This document shows positions 5,542 through 8,369 of a stretch of 8,369 nt of DNA, one piece after another. Each line of letters starts with the position of its first letter. Position 1 is the first letter of the stretch. This DNA is from an uncultured Verrucomicrobiae bacterium (GTDB lineage Bacteria > Verrucomicrobiota > Verrucomicrobiia > Verrucomicrobiales > DEV007). The notes below the pieces were generated by a model. That model had not been told where the DNA came from. It made no database searches and was given only the letters and a program-made list of their open reading frames with translations. The translations under genes were made by a program, and so were the position numbers. The stretch is taken from assembly GCA_937898895.1 (NCBI GenBank), contig CALDKL010000668.1, forward strand, positions 1-8,369, read 5' to 3'.

Positions 5542-8369
5542 ATGAGCCTCCTCCCCTCGTCAACTCAGATCCGGTTTTTTGCGGGCACCGGCAGCCGTTT
5601 GTCCGCGAACCTCGCACTCGCATTCACGCTGGCAACGATTCCCGTCCGAGCCAATGATTTCTATTGGGACGCCGACGGTAGTCTCATCGGCAATCGCCTC
5701 GACGGGAGTGCGTTGGGGGGCTCCGGTACCTGGGATACGACCTCCGCATTCTGGTGGGACGGAATTTACGGCGATTTTGCCTGGCCGAATCTGGGGCCGG
5801 ACAGTCCGCTGCACGCCTGGTTTGTGGGCGCTCCGGGAACGGTGACGGTGAGTGGCTCGGTCACGACGGGCAGCCTCACCTTCGACTCTCGCGACGGCGG
5901 CGGATACGCCCTCACGGGAGGCTCGATGGTCTTCGACAGCGACATGGGGACGGCTCGCCTCGAGAAGAAGGGCGTGGGACTTGACCTGATCACTTCGAAT
6001 CTCTCCCTCGTGGATCTCTTGTCCGTCGAGATGGAGGACGGTCTCCTGGCCCTGACGGGAGTGATCAGCGGCAGCGGCGGAATGACGAAGGAGGGAGACG
6101 GCACCCTGATCCTGCGAGGCAGCAACACCTACACCGGAGTGACAACGATCAACGGAGGCATGATCCTTCAGGTTCCGACGGCGAATGACGGGGCCGTGCT
6201 CGGTTCTTCCTCGGCGGGAAATGGTACGGTGGTCAACGCAGGCGGCACCCTCGCCTACGGGCCGGATGCCCTGGGCTCGGGAGGCATTGGGGCCCCGTCC
6301 GAGCCCCTCACAATCAACGGGAACGGATTCCGCAACAATGGTGCGCTGCGCTTTTTCTCGGGAGCGAACAGCATTGGGGTGACAGGCCTGGTCACGATGG
6401 GCAGTGCTGCCCGGGTGCAGAACGGTGCCATCGGAACGATGTATCTCTATGCAAACAACGTCATCGATCAGACTCTGACTGCCGGAGGGAAGGGTTTTGT
6501 TTCCTACAATGGGGCTGTGTCAGGATCGGCGGACATTCACCACTACGGGCTGGGTGGCTTCCGCCTCACGAGCACCGGAGTCACCTGGAGCGGAACGCTC
6601 CATTCCACCCTCGGCGAGATCCGCGCGGACAACAGCAGTACGGCCTCGGATGACTCTCCCTATGATACCATGGCCGCTCTGAACCTCAGGGATTCCTGGC
6701 TGCGCGTCGTCTATCTTTCCGGAGCAGGCTCGGGACCAAACGCGGCCAATAGCCAGTTTTCCACCACGGCTCCGATCAGCATGAAGGCGAGCCAGGTGTA
6801 CATCGAGAATTCCGCATACTCCAGCACATCCACCTACTTCTTCGACTATGCGGTGGTTCAGGACTTCGGAATTACCACGATGACCGGGGGACACAACCGC
6901 ATCGGCTTCCGTTCGGCGGATGCGGGCAGTGTGCGGATGACCTTCGCCGATCTCCTCAAGCCGAATCCGGGCACGACGCTGGAGCTGTTTGTGGACAGCC
7001 TTTCCGGTGCGGCCCTGGGAAGCTCGACGAAACACCGCATTCTGAACTCGGCCCTCGCGGGGGATGTGCCCTTTGTCGGTGGCTGGGCCTATACCTACAC
7101 GGGTTCGACCTACTCAGGCGGCGAGTTTGTGAAGTATGATTTCACGGGTGGCAACGGCTACACCGCCCTCACCGGGTCGCCCACCTCCATTGCCGCTGCC
7201 CTGCCAACGGACAATGTGCGGCCCACCACCACCCAGACCGGTTTCGGAGCGAAGGTCCTCAACTCTCTGAACATTGCGAGCGGGGTGACGATTGGGGCGG
7301 CGGGAGACACGCTCGACATCGTCTCGGGTGGCCTGCTGAGCAGCAGCGGAGGCAACGTCATCGGAGCGACCTCCCTCACCAGCAGCGGAGGAACCCTCTA
7401 CGATATCGCGATCTCCTCGCACACGATCTCGGCGGACATCACCGGGGCGATCGACTACGTGAAGGTGGGTCCCGGCACCACCTCCATGCTCACTGCCAAC
7501 AGCTATACGGGCACCACCTACCTCAATGAAGGCGTGTTTCGCGGTATCATCGGTTCCACCGGTGTGGCGCTGGGGTCGGGCAATCTGATTTTCGGCGGCT
7601 CGCCAAGTTATTACACGGCGTTTGAAACGGATGTCGATTTCACCCGTGCGCTCGGCTCGGGCAGCGGTCAGGTTCAGTTCCTCGGGGGAGGCGGGCTCGG
7701 CAGCGGCAGCTCGGGCATCAACGCCTACGGCGCTCCGATTGACGTAAACTTCGGCGGCGCGGGAGCCGCGATCACCTGGGGCAGTGCGGAATTCAACCCA
7801 GGTGTTTTTGGGTTGAACGTGGGCGGCGGGTCCACCCACCTGCTCACCATGGTGAACCCCATCGACTTTGGCGGGGAGCAGCGCTACCTCCGTGTCGATG
7901 GAGGCGGATCCGGGGCCGAGCGTGGTGCCATCGTGGTGATGGAGGGAGATTTGTTCAACGGATCCCTCGTGAAACGAGGTGGTGGCCTGCTTGTCTTCGA
8001 CACACCGAAGAGCTATGAAAACGGAACGATTGTGGACCAGGGCACTCTCTGGCTGCGCGGCACCGGAACGGCGGGGGCGAACGTGATCGGCAACGACCTC
8101 TTCATCGATGCGGAAGGCGTGCTGAAAATCGAGAGTCCGTCCAACATTGGTTCGCGGCAGATGATCGTGCTGCAAAACTACGATTATGCTACGCCGGCGG
8201 TGATCACCTTCGGCCCTGGCTATGGCACCGGCGAGGAGATCGTCTTCAGCAGCCTCACCGCCACCGGCGGCATCCCCGGAACGGGTGGAAACCATGTTCT
8301 GATTGCCAACAACCAGAGCGGCCAGGCACGGCGTCTCTCGGTGACCATCAGCGACCTCGATGATTTTCA
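5542..8369 (+). CDS. Large exported autotransporter-associated beta-strand (PATR-type) repeat protein, 3' end outside window
   Basis: 942 complete codons are visible, with no stop before the window end. A signal peptide is evident: a hydrophobic stretch (about 20-35) with a likely cleavage after Ala37 (PVRA/ND). The mature start, FYWDADGSLIGN...GSGTWDTTSAFWWDG, is the Trp-rich opening typical of verrucomicrobial repeat proteins. The rest is Gly/Ser/Thr-rich and low in Cys, with alternating hydrophobic strands predicting a parallel beta-helix. The clearest repeat units are at residues 174-210 (GMTKEGDGTLILRGSNTYTG), 633-668 and 800-840. Such proteins are secreted or surface-attached, as autotransporter passengers or as PEP-CTERM-anchored exoproteins; the end that would decide this is missing. 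The ATG at 5542 has no clear Shine-Dalgarno sequence. An in-frame ATG at 5473 would add 23 residues and give an unusually long leader. The ligand or substrate is unknown. No catalytic motif is seen, so a structural or adhesive role is likely. Confidence 0.93.
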   Translation, partial: MSLLPSSTQIRFFAGTGSRLSANLALAFTLATIPVRANDFYWDADGSLIGNRLDGSALGGSGTWDTTSAFWWDGIYGDFAWPNLGPDSPLHAWFVGAPGTVTVSGSVTTGSLTFDSRDGGGYALTGGSMVFDSDMGTARLEKKGVGLDLITSNLSLVDLLSVEMEDGLLALTGVISGSGGMTKEGDGTLILRGSNTYTGVTTINGGMILQVPTANDGAVLGSSSAGNGTVVNAGGTLAYGPDALGSGGIGAPSEPLTINGNGFRNNGALRFFSGANSIGVTGLVTMGSAARVQNGAIGTMYLYANNVIDQTLTAGGKGFVSYNGAVSGSADIHHYGLGGFRLTSTGVTWSGTLHSTLGEIRADNSSTASDDSPYDTMAALNLRDSWLRVVYLSGAGSGPNAANSQFSTTAPISMKASQVYIENSAYSSTSTYFFDYAVVQDFGITTMTGGHNRIGFRSADAGSVRMTFADLLKPNPGTTLELFVDSLSGAALGSSTKHRILNSALAGDVPFVGGWAYTYTGSTYSGGEFVKYDFTGGNGYTALTGSPTSIAAALPTDNVRPTTTQTGFGAKVLNSLNIASGVTIGAAGDTLDIVSGGLLSSSGGNVIGATSLTSSGGTLYDIAISSHTISADITGAIDYVKVGPGTTSMLTANSYTGTTYLNEGVFRGIIGSTGVALGSGNLIFGGSPSYYTAFETDVDFTRALGSGSGQVQFLGGGGLGSGSSGINAYGAPIDVNFGGAGAAITWGSAEFNPGVFGLNVGGGSTHLLTMVNPIDFGGEQRYLRVDGGGSGAERGAIVVMEGDLFNGSLVKRGGGLLVFDTPKSYENGTIVDQGTLWLRGTGTAGANVIGNDLFIDAEGVLKIESPSNIGSRQMIVLQNYDYATPAVITFGPGYGTGEEIVFSSLTATGGIPGTGGNHVLIANNQSGQARRLSVTISDLDDF
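6061..6171 (+). repeat. PATR-type beta-strand repeat unit 1 (protein level)
   Basis: Residues 174-210 read VISGSGGMTKEGDGTLILRG followed by SNTYTGVTTINGGMILQ. This closely follows the TIGR02601-type pattern 'isGsGgltK.G.GtLtLsG.ntYtG.TtvngGtL'. It is the best-conserved copy in the visible part of the protein. Confidence 0.9.
7438..7545 (+). repeat. PATR-type beta-strand repeat unit 2 (protein level)
   Basis: Residues 633-668 read ITGAIDYVKVGPGTTSMLTA then NSYTGTTYLNEGVFRG. The order K.G.GT...L...NSYTGTT.l.eG matches unit 1, with more divergence in the first strand. Confidence 0.75.
7939..8061 (+). repeat. PATR-type beta-strand repeat unit 3 (protein level)
   Basis: Residues 800-840 read MEGDLFNGSLVKRGGGLLVF then DTPKSYENGTIVDQGTLWLRG. 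The pattern (S)LVKRGGG.L.F....SYENGT.V..GTL is a diverged copy with Tyr-Glu-Asn-Gly in place of Tyr-Thr-Gly. Confidence 0.75.

Noticed and set aside
5306..5545. 79-codon + strand frame in the intergenic gap
   Set aside because: There is no ribosome site, no motif and biased composition. It also runs through the palindrome and into the start of the surface-protein gene.
7114..8295. 393-codon open frame on the minus strand
   Set aside because: It is antisense to the beta-strand repeat gene, whose + frame is continuous with a recognisable repeat pattern. The Gly/Thr-rich codons of that gene read as Ala/Val/Arg-rich nonsense on the other strand.

Overview
The window is GC-rich, and every convincing gene lies on the + strand. 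It looks like a chromosomal segment from a member of the Verrucomicrobiota. The reasons are a large secreted protein with autotransporter-associated beta-strand (PATR-type) repeats, a two-module AP2/ERF-like protein of a kind I associate with that phylum, and long GC-driven shadow ORFs on the opposite strand. The phylum is an inference from gene content and was not tested with a marker gene. There are no rRNA or tRNA genes, no insertion sequences and no CRISPR array.

Layout. (1) Bases 1-717: the 3' end of an HtrA/DegP-type protease gene (end of the protease domain plus two PDZ domains). (2) 735-1178: a small protein with two AP2/ERF-like modules. A textbook-looking intrinsic terminator (822-849) sits inside its 5' coding region, 105 nt past the protease stop codon. 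(3) 1225-4261: a tight three-gene unit of an NMT1/SsuA-like periplasmic binding protein, a membrane histidine kinase of the NarX/DesK (HisKA_3) class, and a NarL/FixJ-type response regulator. Both junctions are 4-nt ATGA overlaps. (4) 4346-5242: a stand-alone protein with a ParB-like nuclease-fold core (DGQHRL motif). (5) 5243-5541: a 299-nt non-coding gap with a symmetric interrupted palindrome. (6) 5542 to the window end: the first 942 codons of a very large exported beta-strand repeat protein, still open at base 8369.

How the genes may work together. The most coherent unit is the binding-protein/kinase/regulator operon. The binding protein has no ABC permease or ATPase next to it and is translationally coupled to the kinase. 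The simplest reading is that it captures a small molecule outside the inner membrane and presents it to the kinase's roughly 150-residue extracytoplasmic region, and the kinase then phosphorylates the LuxR-type regulator. The regulator's targets cannot be read from the window; its own operon and the downstream surface protein are only candidates. The protease, the AP2-like protein and the ParB-like protein show no clear functional tie to that circuit.

The observations most worth a second look are the terminator embedded in the AP2-like gene, the binding-protein-coupled two-component system, the AP2-like protein itself, and the palindrome upstream of the surface-protein gene.
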